A stretch of DNA of 64,000 nt. It comes from Chromatiaceae bacterium. Its GTDB lineage: Bacteria > Pseudomonadota > Gammaproteobacteria > Chromatiales > Chromatiaceae. Under the pieces are notes generated by a model. The model saw only the letters and a list, made by a program, of their open reading frames with translations. It did no database searches and had not been told where the DNA came from. The DNA lies in NCBI GenBank assembly GCA_024235255.1, contig JACKMT010000005.1, positions 172,422-236,421 of the forward strand, in the 5' to 3' direction. Position numbers and translations under genes: made by a program. Positions 17,167-26,527 of the stretch are shown one piece after another. Every line of letters begins with the position of its first letter. Position 1 is the first letter of the stretch.

Positions 17167-18885
17167 GTGGAATTGAGTGGTGCCGAGATCGTCATTCAGT
17201 GTTTGAAAGAGGAGGGTGTCGAGTACGTATTCGGCTATCCCGGTGGGGCCGTGTTGCATATCTACGACGCGCTGTTCCAGCAGAGTGATGTAAAACATAT
17301 TCTGGTGCGCCATGAGCAAGGCGCGACTCACGCGGCGGACGGCTTCGCCCGTTCCACCGGCAAACCGGGTGTTGCGCTGGTGACCTCCGGCCCCGGCGCG
17401 ACCAATGCCGTGACCGGCATCGCGACCGCCTATATGGACTCCATCCCGATGGTGGTGCTGACCGGGCAGGTGCCCTCCCCGTTTATCGGCAGCGACGCTT
17501 TTCAGGAAGTGGACACCGTCGGCATCACCCGCCCCTGTGTCAAGCACAATTTTCTGATCAAAGACGTACGCGACATTGCCGCCACTTTCCGCAAGGCGTT
17601 TTACCTGGCGACTTCGGGCCGTCCCGGACCGGTGGTGATCGATATCCCCAAGGATGTCACCGATCCCAACATAAAGATCCCATTCAGCTACCCGAAAAAG
17701 GTGAAGATGCGCTCTTACAACCCGGTTGTGAAGGGTCATCTGGGGCAGATCAAAAAGGCGATCGACCTGATGCTGGCGGCGGAAAAACCGGTCTTCTACA
17801 CCGGCGGCGGCGTGATCCTGGACAACGCCGACAAAGAGCTGGTGGAACTGGTGCGGATGCTGGGATTTCCGATCACCAGCACCTTGATGGGTCTGGGTGC
17901 GTATCCGGGCACCGACAAGCAGTTTATCGGTATGCTCGGCATGCATGGCACCTATGAGGCGAACATGGCGATGCACGAAACCGATACGCTGATCGCGATC
18001 GGCGCGCGGTTCGATGATCGGGTAACCGGCCAGATCGCCCATTTCTGCCCCAACGCAACGATTATCCATATCGATATCGATCCCTCATCCATCTCCAAAA
18101 ATGTGCGTGTGGACGTGCCTATAGTGGGACCGGTGAGTTCGGTTTTGGGGGATATGCTGCAGGTGCTCAAGGAGAGCAATAAAAGCCCCAAGAGTGCGGC
18201 TATTCACAACTGGTGGAAACAGATCGATGAATGGCGTGGCAAGCGCTGCCTGCAGTACGATCAGCACAGCGGCATCATCAAGCCGCAGTTTGCCGTAGAG
18301 ACGCTGTACCGGGTGACCAAGGGCGATGCGTTCGTCTCCTCCGACGTGGGTCAGCATCAGATGTTCGCGGCCCAGTTCTACCAGTTCGACAAGCCCAGGC
18401 GCTGGATCAACTCCGGCGGGCTGGGCACCATGGGATTCGGCTTGCCAGCGGGTATGGGAATTCAGTTGGCCCACCCCGGATCCGATGTGGCCGTTATCAC
18501 CGGCGAAGCCAGTATCCAGATGTGTATTCAGGAGCTGGCGACTTGCAAGCAGTACGATCTGCCATTGAAAATCATCTTGCTCAACAACGGTTACATGGGC
18601 ATGGTGCGGCAGTGGCAGGAGTTTTTCTACGATGGCCGCTATTCGCACTCCTACGTCGATTCGTTACCGGATTTTGTGAAACTCTCAGAGAGTTACGGTC
18701 ATGTGGGCATGAAAGTGGAGAAACCCGATGATCTGGAGGGTGCCATGAAAGAGGCATTCGCCATGAAGGACCGGCTGGTTTTTATGGATGTGGTGGTCGA
18801 CCCCACCGAAAACGTCTACCCCATGATAGTAGCTGGCAAGGGCCATCACGAGATGCAACTGTCGCCGGGGAGCGAGATGATATGA
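17167..18885 (+). CDS. ilvI: Acetolactate synthase, large catalytic subunit
   Basis: A ThDP- and FAD-dependent enzyme that condenses pyruvate with pyruvate or 2-ketobutyrate, the first common step of valine, leucine and isoleucine synthesis. It has 572 residues and starts with GTG. Conserved segments are FGYPGGAVLHIYDAL, the catalytic-Glu motif VRHEQGATHAADG, TSGPGATNAVTGIATA and the ThDP/Mg segment, which here reads GEASIQMCIQEL...LLNN rather than the textbook GDG; I take this as a tolerated variant because the rest of the site is intact. It overlaps ilvH by 4 bases. Confidence 0.95.
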   Translation: MELSGAEIVIQCLKEEGVEYVFGYPGGAVLHIYDALFQQSDVKHILVRHEQGATHAADGFARSTGKPGVALVTSGPGATNAVTGIATAYMDSIPMVVLTGQVPSPFIGSDAFQEVDTVGITRPCVKHNFLIKDVRDIAATFRKAFYLATSGRPGPVVIDIPKDVTDPNIKIPFSYPKKVKMRSYNPVVKGHLGQIKKAIDLMLAAEKPVFYTGGGVILDNADKELVELVRMLGFPITSTLMGLGAYPGTDKQFIGMLGMHGTYEANMAMHETDTLIAIGARFDDRVTGQIAHFCPNATIIHIDIDPSSISKNVRVDVPIVGPVSSVLGDMLQVLKESNKSPKSAAIHNWWKQIDEWRGKRCLQYDQHSGIIKPQFAVETLYRVTKGDAFVSSDVGQHQMFAAQFYQFDKPRRWINSGGLGTMGFGLPAGMGIQLAHPGSDVAVITGEASIQMCIQELATCKQYDLPLKIILLNNGYMGMVRQWQEFFYDGRYSHSYVDSLPDFVKLSESYGHVGMKVEKPDDLEGAMKEAFAMKDRLVFMDVVVDPTENVYPMIVAGKGHHEMQLSPGSEMI

Positions 18886-19373
18886 GACATATAATTTCGA
18901 TCTTGATCGAGAACGAGTCGGGTGCGCTCTCCCGGGTGGCCGGCCTGTTTTCCGCCCGCGGCTACAACATTGAGTCGTTGACGGTCGCGCCGACCGAGGA
19001 TCCCACGCTCTCGCGGATGACACTGGTCACCCGCGGCGACGAAGCGATTATCGAACAGATCACCAAACAGCTGAACAAGCTGGTGGAGGTGGTAAAACTG
19101 CTAGATCTTTCGGATGGCCCGCACATTGAGCGTGAAATGATGCTGATCAAGCTGAAGGCAGAAAACGGCAGGCGGGATGAGGTTGCCCGGCTGGTTGATA
19201 TCTTTCGCGGCAAGGTGGTGGATGTGACCGATAACACCTTTGTTATAGAGGTGACCGGAAAGAGCGCCAAACTGGACGCTTTTATCAAGGCGGCGCACGA
19301 GGACTCTGTGATCGAAGTGGTCAGATCCGGGCCGTTGGGGATCGCACGCGGAGCTAAAGGGCTGAAGCTCTAG
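18882..19373 (+). CDS. ilvH: Acetolactate synthase, small regulatory subunit
   Basis: The 163-residue regulatory subunit that activates the catalytic subunit and gives valine feedback inhibition. The N-terminal ACT domain contains ILIENESGALSRVAGLFSARGYNIESLTVAPTE, with the conserved valine-site segment, and the C-terminal domain follows from about residue 85. Translationally coupled to ilvI by an ATGA overlap. Confidence 0.95.
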   Translation: MRHIISILIENESGALSRVAGLFSARGYNIESLTVAPTEDPTLSRMTLVTRGDEAIIEQITKQLNKLVEVVKLLDLSDGPHIEREMMLIKLKAENGRRDEVARLVDIFRGKVVDVTDNTFVIEVTGKSAKLDAFIKAAHEDSVIEVVRSGPLGIARGAKGLKL

Positions 19374-19520
19374 CGGTCAGTGGTATGCCGGAGTCATGCG
19401 CACTTTTGAGACCCCGTCACTTCGGCGAATACCGATAAGTAAGGGCAGCGGTTTTTTCTGGAAAAGCTTAACAAGCTATTGCGAAAAATTATTGATATAA
19501 GGCACAAGGGTAATTGAATC

Positions 19521-20543
19521 ATGTCAATGAACATCTACTACGACAAAGACGCCGACGTCTCCTTGATCCAGGGAAGCAAGGTGACCATCATCGGCTACGG
19601 CTCGCAAGGCCATGCGCATGCCAACAATCTTAGGGATTCCGGCGTCGATGTTACCGTCGGGCTGCGTCCAGGTTCCAGCTCTGCCGCCAAGGCAGAGAGA
19701 GCCGGCCTCTCGGTAAAGCCAATCGACGAGGCGGTCAGAGCGGCGGATGTGGTGATGATTCTTGCACCGGACGAACATCAGGCCAGCCTCTACCAGGAGC
19801 AGGTCGCACCCAATATCAAGCAGGGGGCTGCGCTCGCCTTTGCGCATGGGTTCAATATCCATTTCGAACAGGTGGTGCCGCGCGAAGATCTCGACGTCAT
19901 CATGATCGCACCCAAGGGCCCCGGTCATCTGGTCCGCTCCACTTATACACAGGGCGGCGGCGTACCCAGTCTGATAGCTGTATTTCAGGATGCATCCGGC
20001 AAGGCCAAGGATATCGCACTCTCTTATGCCTCAGCCAACGGTGGTGGCCGGGCCGGTATTATCGAAACCAGCTTCAGGGAGGAGACCGAGACGGATCTGT
20101 TTGGCGAGCAGGCGGTGTTGTGCGGCGGCGCCACGGCGCTGGTGCAAGCCGGCTTTGAAACTCTGACAGAAGCGGGTTACGCGCCTGAGATGGCCTATTT
20201 CGAGTGCCTGCACGAACTCAAGCTCATTGTCGATCTGATGTACGAAGGCGGCATCGCCAACATGCGCTACTCGATCTCCAACACAGCCGAGTACGGCGAC
20301 CTTACCCGGGGGCCCCGCATCATTACCGAGGAGACCAAGGCCGAAATGGGTCGTATCCTCAAAGAGATTCAGTGCGGAGAGTTTGCCCGTGAATTCATTC
20401 TGGAGAACCGCGCCGGTCAGGCGACGCTGAAAGCCAAACGCCGAATCGGGCGCGAGCATCAGATTGAAGAGGTCGGTGCACGCCTGCGCGATATGATGCC
20501 CTGGATCAAGGCAAACAAGATTGTGGACAAGTCCAGGAACTGA
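19521..20543 (+). CDS. ilvC: Ketol-acid reductoisomerase (class I)
   Basis: Converts acetolactate or acetohydroxybutyrate to the dihydroxy acid with NADPH and Mg2+. The 340-residue length marks the short class I form. The Rossmann motif GYGSQGHAHANNLRDSG is followed by LRPGSSS, whose Arg and Ser residues fit NADPH preference, and the catalytic core includes GPGHLVRSTYTQGGGVP and YECLHELKL-like sequence. It lies 147 bases after ilvH, so it may have its own promoter as well as read-through. A terminator-like hairpin follows at 20573. Confidence 0.95.
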   Translation: MSMNIYYDKDADVSLIQGSKVTIIGYGSQGHAHANNLRDSGVDVTVGLRPGSSSAAKAERAGLSVKPIDEAVRAADVVMILAPDEHQASLYQEQVAPNIKQGAALAFAHGFNIHFEQVVPREDLDVIMIAPKGPGHLVRSTYTQGGGVPSLIAVFQDASGKAKDIALSYASANGGGRAGIIETSFREETETDLFGEQAVLCGGATALVQAGFETLTEAGYAPEMAYFECLHELKLIVDLMYEGGIANMRYSISNTAEYGDLTRGPRIITEETKAEMGRILKEIQCGEFAREFILENRAGQATLKAKRRIGREHQIEEVGARLRDMMPWIKANKIVDKSRN

Positions 20544-20572
20544 GCCCGCTTCCGCTAAAGTAAGTTCCATAG

Positions 20573-20601
20573 CCACCGGCAGTCGCCGGTGGTTCTGCTT
20601 T
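20573..20601 (+). terminator. Rho-independent-type terminator after ilvC
   Basis: A perfect 8-bp stem, CCACCGGC and GCCGGTGG, closes the 4-base loop AGTC, and TTCTGCTTTT follows. It lies 30 bases after the ilvC stop codon. Confidence 0.7.
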
Positions 20602-20633
20602 TGGGGTCCGTTTCCACTATAATGCCGGTTTAT

Positions 20634-20739
20634 CAGGGCCTGTTGACAGGCCCTGGTTAGTGTCCGCCCGGAAACGGCGGGCACTGGCTCGGTACAAGGA
20701 AGTGCTGACATTTTCGATGACGATAAGTCATTGAAAATG
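20634..20739 (+). promoter_or_regulatory. Hairpin cluster in the ilvC-pssA spacer
   Basis: Three further inverted repeats follow the terminator before pssA. The first is CAGGGCCTG/CAGGCCCTG (20634-20655). The second is GTGTCCGCC against GGCGGGCAC at about 20659-20682. The third has 13-base arms, CATTTTCGATGAC and GTCATTGAAAATG (20709-20739), differing at one position. A TATAAT box lies at 20618-20623 without a clear -35. This could be the structured leader of the pssA transcript or a small RNA; no known riboswitch class was recognised. Confidence 0.45.
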
Positions 20740-20854
20740 AAGAGGCCGGGAAATTGCATTTTCCGGTTTCGCTCCAGAAACATCACATGGATGGGTGTTG
20801 CTGGATGCTAACTAGTTACCTGGTCGAAGTGCGGCTTCTGCTGGAATCCAACCC

Positions 20855-21682
20855 ATGCCTGAAGAGTTCAAGAAAGCAAAACGCAAACGCGGCATCTACC
20901 TGCTGCCCAATCTGTTTACTACTGCTGCCCTGTTCAGCGGATTCTACGCGGTACTGGCGGCCATGAACGGACAATTCGAGCAGGCTTCGCTGGCGATTTT
21001 CGTCGCGATGGTTCTGGATGGCATGGATGGCCGGGTGGCGCGGTTGACCAATACCCAGACAGCGTTCGGCGCGGAATACGACAGTCTCTCGGACATGGTC
21101 GCGTTTGGACTGGCTCCCTCGCTGGTAGTTTACGTCTGGTCAATCGGTTCATTGGGAAAGCTGGGCTGGCTGGCGGCCTTTGTCTACACAGCAGGTGCTG
21201 CGCTGCGCTTGGCGCGTTTTAACACGCAGATCGGTGTCGCCGATAAAAGGTTTTTCCAGGGATTGCCCAGTCCTGCGGCGGCAGCGGTAATCGCCGGCAG
21301 TGTCTGGGTTGCGACGGATTACGGTGTGAGCGGTGGCGATGTCTCTTATTTGGTATGTCTGTTGACCGGTGTCACCGGGCTGTTGATGGTGAGTAACTTC
21401 CGCTACAACAGCTTTAAGGAGGTAAATTTCAAGGGCAAGGTGCCTTTCTTCTCCATCGTTGTGATTATGCTGGTATTCGCGGTAATCGTCGTGCAGCCCC
21501 ACGTTGTGCTGTTCATTCTCTTCCTCACCTATGCATTCTCCGGTCCCGTGCTGACGCTGCTGCACCTGCGCCGCCGCCGCCTGATTCGACACCCCGGCCT
21601 GGCAGATGAGGAGGCGAGCGCCGCCGAGATGCGGGGGAACGCTGGTGTTGAAACCCCGAAAAGACCGGATTCCAGCCGATAG
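20855..21682 (+). CDS. pssA: CDP-diacylglycerol-serine O-phosphatidyltransferase
   Basis: A membrane-embedded (type II) phosphatidylserine synthase of 275 residues, the first step to phosphatidylethanolamine. The CDP-alcohol motif is complete: DGMDGRVARL, then FGAEYDSLSD. About eight hydrophobic segments are visible, and the polar C-terminal tail after residue 245 is variable in the family. Its place between ilvC and leuA is common in gammaproteobacteria. Confidence 0.92.
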   Translation: MPEEFKKAKRKRGIYLLPNLFTTAALFSGFYAVLAAMNGQFEQASLAIFVAMVLDGMDGRVARLTNTQTAFGAEYDSLSDMVAFGLAPSLVVYVWSIGSLGKLGWLAAFVYTAGAALRLARFNTQIGVADKRFFQGLPSPAAAAVIAGSVWVATDYGVSGGDVSYLVCLLTGVTGLLMVSNFRYNSFKEVNFKGKVPFFSIVVIMLVFAVIVVQPHVVLFILFLTYAFSGPVLTLLHLRRRRLIRHPGLADEEASAAEMRGNAGVETPKRPDSSR

Positions 21683-21790
21683 GGCCAGATTATTCCGTGC
21701 CTAATTACAGCGATTTATTCGATGTTCAATCGAACCGATGTTCTTTAAATATTCAACCCAACCAAACGGGTTTGGCGAGGGAGCCGTGCG

Positions 21791-23341
21791 ATGAGCAATT
21801 CTGACAAGCTGATCATTTTCGATACCACGTTGCGCGATGGAGAACAGAGCCCAGGCGCCTCGATGACACGCGACGAAAAACTTCGTATCGCCAAGGCGTT
21901 GGAGAGAATGCGGGTCGATGTGATCGAGGCCGGCTTTCCCATTGCCAGCCGCGGCGACTTTGAAGCGGTCCAGGCGGTGGCCAGAAGCATCAAGGAGAGC
22001 ACCATCTGCGGCCTTGCCAGGGCAACCGAGAAGGATATAGATCGCGCCGGCGAGGCGCTCAAAGAGGCCAATTCGGGCCGCATCCACACCTTCATTGCCA
22101 CCTCGCCGATCCACATGGAGCACAAGCTGCGGATGTCTCCCGATGAAGTGGTGGAGCAGGCGGTGTGGGCGGTCAAGCGGGCCAGAAATCTGATCGAAGA
22201 TGTCGAGTTTTCGGCGGAAGATGCAGGCCGTTCCGACATCGATTTTCTGTGCCGTATATTCGAACGGGCGATCGATGCCGGCGCGACGACCATCAATGTG
22301 CCCGATACGGTCGGCTACAACCTACCCCAGCAGTTTGGCGACACCATCCGCACGCTGATGGAGCGCATTCCGAATGCTGACAAAGCGATCTTCTCGGTGC
22401 ATTGCCACAACGATCTCGGGCTGGCGTCCGCCAACTCGCTTGCAGCGGTGCTGAACGGCGCGCGCCAGGTCGAGTGCACGATCAACGGACTGGGTGAGCG
22501 GGCCGGCAATGCCTCGCTGGAGGAGGTGGTGATGGCGGTGCGCACCCGGCGCGACCTGTTCAGTTGCGACAGTGGTCTGGATACCACGCAGATCGTCAAC
22601 TGTTCGCGCATCGTATCCGGCATCACCGGCTTTCCGGTGCAACCAAACAAGGCCATCGTCGGCGCCAACGCGTTCGCCCACGAAGCAGGCATTCATCAGG
22701 ATGGCGTGCTGAAGAGCCGGGAGACCTACGAGATCATGCGCGCCGAAGATGTCGGCTGGAGCCAGAACCGCATGGTGCTGGGAAAGCATTCGGGCCGCAA
22801 TGCGTTTCGCGCTCGGTTGACGGAACTCGGCGTCGATTTCACCAGCGAAGAGGAGCTGAACGAGGCGTTTCGTTCATTCAAGGAGCTGGCTGACAAGAAG
22901 CACGAGATTTACGACGACGACCTGCAGGCGTTGGTCAACGACGCCGGTTTCTCGGCGGAGAACGAGCGCGTGAATCTGGTCTCGCTGCGGGTCTGCTCGG
23001 AAACAGGTGAGATTCCCAATGCCAGCGTTGTGCTGATCGTGGACGGTGCGGAAAAAGCCGGGCAGGCATCCGGCGGCGGCCCTGTGGATGCCGCTTTCAA
23101 AGCCATTGAGTCAATCGTCCGGACGAATTCCATTCTGGAGCTCTATTCGGTGAACGCGATCACCAGCGGCACCGATGCGCAGGGCGAGGTGACGGTGCGA
23201 CTGCAACAAGAGGGACGCTTCGTCAACGGCCAAGGCGCGGACACGGATATCGTTATCGCCTCGGCCAAAGCCTACATCAATGCGTTCAACAAGCTGCTGC
23301 AGGACGGAAAACGTGCGCATCCGCAGCTGGGTGACGTCTGA
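21791..23341 (+). CDS. leuA: 2-isopropylmalate synthase
   Basis: Condenses acetyl-CoA with 2-ketoisovalerate, the first committed step of leucine synthesis. The 516-residue length is that of the long, leucine-regulated form. The N-terminal TIM barrel carries TTLRDGEQSPGASM with metal-binding Asp, and FSVHCHNDLGLASANS and NGLGERAGNASLEE; the C-terminal part from about residue 390 is the LeuA regulatory domain. A GAGGGAG ribosome site precedes the ATG. leuBCD are not in the window. Confidence 0.95.
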   Translation: MSNSDKLIIFDTTLRDGEQSPGASMTRDEKLRIAKALERMRVDVIEAGFPIASRGDFEAVQAVARSIKESTICGLARATEKDIDRAGEALKEANSGRIHTFIATSPIHMEHKLRMSPDEVVEQAVWAVKRARNLIEDVEFSAEDAGRSDIDFLCRIFERAIDAGATTINVPDTVGYNLPQQFGDTIRTLMERIPNADKAIFSVHCHNDLGLASANSLAAVLNGARQVECTINGLGERAGNASLEEVVMAVRTRRDLFSCDSGLDTTQIVNCSRIVSGITGFPVQPNKAIVGANAFAHEAGIHQDGVLKSRETYEIMRAEDVGWSQNRMVLGKHSGRNAFRARLTELGVDFTSEEELNEAFRSFKELADKKHEIYDDDLQALVNDAGFSAENERVNLVSLRVCSETGEIPNASVVLIVDGAEKAGQASGGGPVDAAFKAIESIVRTNSILELYSVNAITSGTDAQGEVTVRLQQEGRFVNGQGADTDIVIASAKAYINAFNKLLQDGKRAHPQLGDV

Positions 23342-23356
23342 ATCGGGAACGGTTGA

Positions 23357-24289
23357 ATGGAGGAGGCTCTGCGACGCCAATACCTTGCGGCGATGGGGAT
23401 TGAAACCTGGGTGCCGCGGCATCCGGCCGGGGGTCGGGAAGCAGTGGATACAGCGTCCGAACAGCCCCGGCCAGTGGCTGCTGATGTGCCAACTGGTCCC
23501 AGTCCGAAAACTGGGGGTTTATCAAAGCAGCGTCATCCCGGCGAAAGCCGGGAACCAGAGCAGACAACGCGTGACTGGATTCCGGCATCCGCCGGAATGA
23601 CGAACGAGAATGTTTCGGGATTGGCACTGAATACCGAATCCGGACCGCCAGACTGGCTGGAAGAGGTGCCGCCGCCGACGGAGGAGTGGGCGTCGTGCGA
23701 GATGCCTGAGCTGCTGCCGGCGGCAGTGACGAGTGTCGCTGCCCTGGATTGGACCGCCTTGGCCTACCGGGTCACGCAATGCCAGGCCTGCGAGCTGCAC
23801 GGCAGCAGGCAGCAAACGGTGTTCGGCGTGGGCGACCGGTCGGCAGATCTGATGGTGATCGGTGAAGCGCCGGGCGCGGAAGAAGATCGTCAGGGTGAGC
23901 CCTTTGTCGGCCGTGCAGGCCAGCTGCTCAATGCGATGCTGCTGGCGATCGGGCTGCGGCGGGATCAGGTTTACATTGCGAATATTCTGAAATGCCGCCC
24001 GCCGGGGAACCGCGACCCGCGTCCCGAGGAGGCGTTGAAATGCGAGCCTTTTCTGCTGCGGCAGGTGGCGCTGGTGCGGCCGCGCGTGATCCTTGCGGTG
24101 GGAAAAATCGCCGCTCAGAATCTGCTGAAGTCGCAGGAGACCGTGGGAAGAATGCGGGAAAAGGCGTTTCAGTTCGAAGGCGTTCCTGTGGTGGTCAGCT
24201 ACCATCCCGCTTATCTGCTGCGCTCACCGGAGCAGAAAGCCAAGGCCTGGCAGGATCTTCAGCGCGCAGCAATGCTGCTGCGGGCTTGA
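23357..24289 (+). CDS. Uracil-DNA glycosylase, family 4 (Fe-S)
   Basis: Excises uracil from DNA. The 310-residue protein has the family-4 motifs GEAPGAEEDRQGEPFVGRAG and SYHPAYLLRSP, and four cysteines placed for the iron-sulfur cluster: CQAC, CRPP and KCEP. The N-terminal 130 residues form a poorly conserved linker. Within it, residues about 59-82 are encoded by a 72-bp palindromic repeat (23531-23602) that keeps the frame. The first residues (MEEALRRQYLAAMGIETWVPR) are typical of proteobacterial members. It is upstream of rimI, a frequent pairing. Confidence 0.9.
   Translation: MEEALRRQYLAAMGIETWVPRHPAGGREAVDTASEQPRPVAADVPTGPSPKTGGLSKQRHPGESREPEQTTRDWIPASAGMTNENVSGLALNTESGPPDWLEEVPPPTEEWASCEMPELLPAAVTSVAALDWTALAYRVTQCQACELHGSRQQTVFGVGDRSADLMVIGEAPGAEEDRQGEPFVGRAGQLLNAMLLAIGLRRDQVYIANILKCRPPGNRDPRPEEALKCEPFLLRQVALVRPRVILAVGKIAAQNLLKSQETVGRMREKAFQFEGVPVVVSYHPAYLLRSPEQKAKAWQDLQRAAMLLRA
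23531..23602. repeat. Palindromic repeat inserted in frame in the UDG gene
   Basis: A copy of the element at 153-231. The left palindrome starts CGTCATCCCGGCGAAAGCC (23531) and the right one ends GCCGGAATGACG (23602). The length is 72 bases, exactly 24 codons, and the reading frame through it has no stop. It is translated as a basic, Pro/Ser-rich linker segment (RHPGESREPEQ...). Confidence 0.85.
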
Positions 24290-24397
24290 TCGCACCTGAT
24301 CAGCCTGGTTGAATGAAAACCCGGATCAAACAAAAATCAGCCAAGCATGATCTCTTCAGAGCGGCTCGCGACAATCTGACCTGTTATTTCTATACAC

Positions 24398-24886
24398 ATG
24401 AACCAGCAGCGCACCAGGGTAAAAGGAAGCACGCTTAAAGACCCGCTGCTGCAGCTTTTTCCCATGCAGCAGAGCGATGTGGCCGAAGTGGCGCAGCTGG
24501 AATTCAACTGCTATGAGTTTCCCTGGACAAAGGAGATCTTCCTCGACTGTCTCAGTGTCGGCTACTGTTGCTGGGTCTACCGGTTGGACGTCAGATTGGT
24601 CGGCTATGGCATCATGTCGGTGGCGGTGGGAGAGGCGCACATTCTGAATATCTGCGTCGAACCGGAGCTGCGGGGTCAAGGACTTGGCCGCCGCCTGCTG
24701 GAGCGGTTGTTGAATCTGGCGCGCAAGCACCATGCGGATACCGCCTTCCTGGAGGTGCGTGAATCAAACCGGGCCGCGCAATCGCTCTATCAGAGCGTTG
24801 GATTTAACGAGGTGGGTTTACGCCGCGGCTACTATCCGGCCGGGAAGGGCCGAGAAAATGCGATCGTGCTGGCGTTGAATCTTTAA
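24398..24886 (+). CDS. rimI: Ribosomal protein S18 alanine N-acetyltransferase
   Basis: A GNAT acetyltransferase that acetylates the N-terminal alanine of ribosomal protein S18. The 162-residue protein has the acetyl-CoA loop VEPELRGQGLGRRLLERLL and the C-terminal SLYQSVGFNEVGLRRGYYP segment typical of RimI. The N-terminus may be shorter, as an in-frame ATG at 24464 matches the usual family start. Located between udg and prfC; the adjacent tsaB often seen elsewhere is absent here. Confidence 0.88.
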   Translation: MNQQRTRVKGSTLKDPLLQLFPMQQSDVAEVAQLEFNCYEFPWTKEIFLDCLSVGYCCWVYRLDVRLVGYGIMSVAVGEAHILNICVEPELRGQGLGRRLLERLLNLARKHHADTAFLEVRESNRAAQSLYQSVGFNEVGLRRGYYPAGKGRENAIVLALNL

Positions 24887-24913
24887 CGACGGTGCGGGCA
24901 GTCTGCGATACGG

Positions 24914-24919
24914 TATAAT
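24914..24919 (+). promoter_or_regulatory. Putative -10 box upstream of prfC
   Basis: A perfect TATAAT lies 27 bases upstream of the prfC ATG, in the short spacer after rimI. No good -35 hexamer is at the right distance, so the promoter is only suggested. Confidence 0.3.
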
Positions 24920-24946
24920 CCGCTTTTTGCCCAATCCAACCAACTG

Positions 24947-26527
24947 ATGTCTGAACTGATCAAACAGCTGAAAAGACGGCGAACCTTTGCCATCATCTCC
25001 CACCCCGACGCGGGCAAGACCACCTTGACCGAAAAGCTGCTGCTTTACGGCGGCGCCATACAGATGGCCGGCACGGTAAAGGGGCGCAAAGCCGACCGGC
25101 ATGCAACGTCTGACTGGATGGCGATTGAGAAGCAGCGCGGCATCTCGGTGACCTCCTCCGTCATGCAATTTCCCTACGCCGATGCTGTGGTCAATCTGCT
25201 GGATACGCCGGGGCACGAGGACTTCTCGGAAGACACCTACCGGACGTTGACGGCAGTGGACTCGGCGCTGATGGTGATCGATGTGGCCAAAGGCGTTGAG
25301 GCGCGCACCATCAAACTGATGGAGGTGTGCCGCATGCGCGACACGCCGATTTTGACGTTCGTAAATAAACTCGACCGGGAAGGGCGTGATGCCATGGAGA
25401 TTCTCGACGAGATTGAATCGGTGCTGCAAATCAACTGTTCGCCGGTCACCTGGCCAATCGGGATGGGGAAAAGATTCAAGGGTGTCTACGACCTCCGCAC
25501 CGGTGTTACCCACCTCTTCTCGGCCACCCATGGCGGTAAAATCAAGGAAGGCGAAGTGGTTCAGGGGCTTGGCAATCCCAGGTTGGACGAGTTGATCGGC
25601 GACCAGGCGGAGGAGTTGCGGGAGGAGATCGAACTGGTGCTTGGCGCAAGTCATCCGCTCGATCTGGAAGCGTACGCCAACGGCGAACTGACGCCGGTAT
25701 TTTTCGGTTCGGCAATCAATAATTTTGGTGTGGAAGAGCTGCTCAAGGCATTTGTTCAGTATGCACCGGGACCGTTGGCGCGCAAGGCGCAGCAGCGTGA
25801 AGTGCTCCCCGCTGAAGAAGCGTTCACCGGTTTTGTCTTTAAGATTCAGGCCAACATGGATCCGGCGCACAGGGACCGCATCGCTTTTCTCCGCGTCTGC
25901 AGCGGCAGCTACCGGAAAGGTATGAAGATGCATCACGTGCGGATCGGAAAGACGGTTCAGATAAGCAATGCGATCACTTTTCAGGCGGATGAGCGCAAAC
26001 ATGTGGAAGAGGCCTGGCCGGGAGATATCATCGGTCTGCACAATCATGGAACCATCCAGATCGGAGACACCTTCAGCGAGGGCGAGGTGCTGAAGTACGA
26101 AGGTGTACCCTATTTCGCCCCCGAGCTTTTCCGGCGTGTGGTGCTGAAGGATCCGCTCCGTTTGAAAGCATTGCAGAAAGGGGTCCTGCAGTTGTGCGAA
26201 GAGGGTGCCACCCAGGTTTTTCGTCCGTTGAAAAATAACGACCTCATTCTTGGTGCGGTGGGCGTCCTGCAGTTCGACGTGGCGGCACAGCGACTAAAAG
26301 AGGAGTACAAAGTGGAAGCGATCGTTGAAAATATTTCGATCAATACCGCACGTTGGGTGCGCTGCAAAGACCCCAAAATGATGGAGCGTTTTCGTAACAA
26401 GGCTCACGATAATCTGGCACTCGACGGCAACGATCAGCTAGTCTACCTGGCACCAACCAAAGTCAATCTCGAATTAACGATCGAGCGCTGGCCGGAGGTT
26501 GAATTTTTTGCTACCAGGGAGCTTTGA
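24947..26527 (+). CDS. prfC: Peptide chain release factor 3
   Basis: A translational GTPase that recycles RF1 and RF2 after termination. The 526-residue protein has the P-loop SHPDAGKTTLTEKLLLYGGAIQ, the G2 segment QRGISVTSSVMQFPY, the G3 DTPGHEDFSEDTYR and G4 NKLDREGRD. Domains II and III follow. The length equals that of E. coli RF3. Nothing unusual was seen. Confidence 0.97.
   Translation: MSELIKQLKRRRTFAIISHPDAGKTTLTEKLLLYGGAIQMAGTVKGRKADRHATSDWMAIEKQRGISVTSSVMQFPYADAVVNLLDTPGHEDFSEDTYRTLTAVDSALMVIDVAKGVEARTIKLMEVCRMRDTPILTFVNKLDREGRDAMEILDEIESVLQINCSPVTWPIGMGKRFKGVYDLRTGVTHLFSATHGGKIKEGEVVQGLGNPRLDELIGDQAEELREEIELVLGASHPLDLEAYANGELTPVFFGSAINNFGVEELLKAFVQYAPGPLARKAQQREVLPAEEAFTGFVFKIQANMDPAHRDRIAFLRVCSGSYRKGMKMHHVRIGKTVQISNAITFQADERKHVEEAWPGDIIGLHNHGTIQIGDTFSEGEVLKYEGVPYFAPELFRRVVLKDPLRLKALQKGVLQLCEEGATQVFRPLKNNDLILGAVGVLQFDVAAQRLKEEYKVEAIVENISINTARWVRCKDPKMMERFRNKAHDNLALDGNDQLVYLAPTKVNLELTIERWPEVEFFATREL

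Noticed and set aside
18481..18600. Inactive acetolactate synthase because the ThDP motif reads GEA rather than GDG
   Set aside because: The rest of the motif, the catalytic Glu and the coupled small subunit are intact, so a functional variant is more likely.
24818..26047. 409-codon open frame on the minus strand opposite prfC
   Set aside because: Antisense to a clearly conserved GTPase, with no recognisable domain and no ribosome site.
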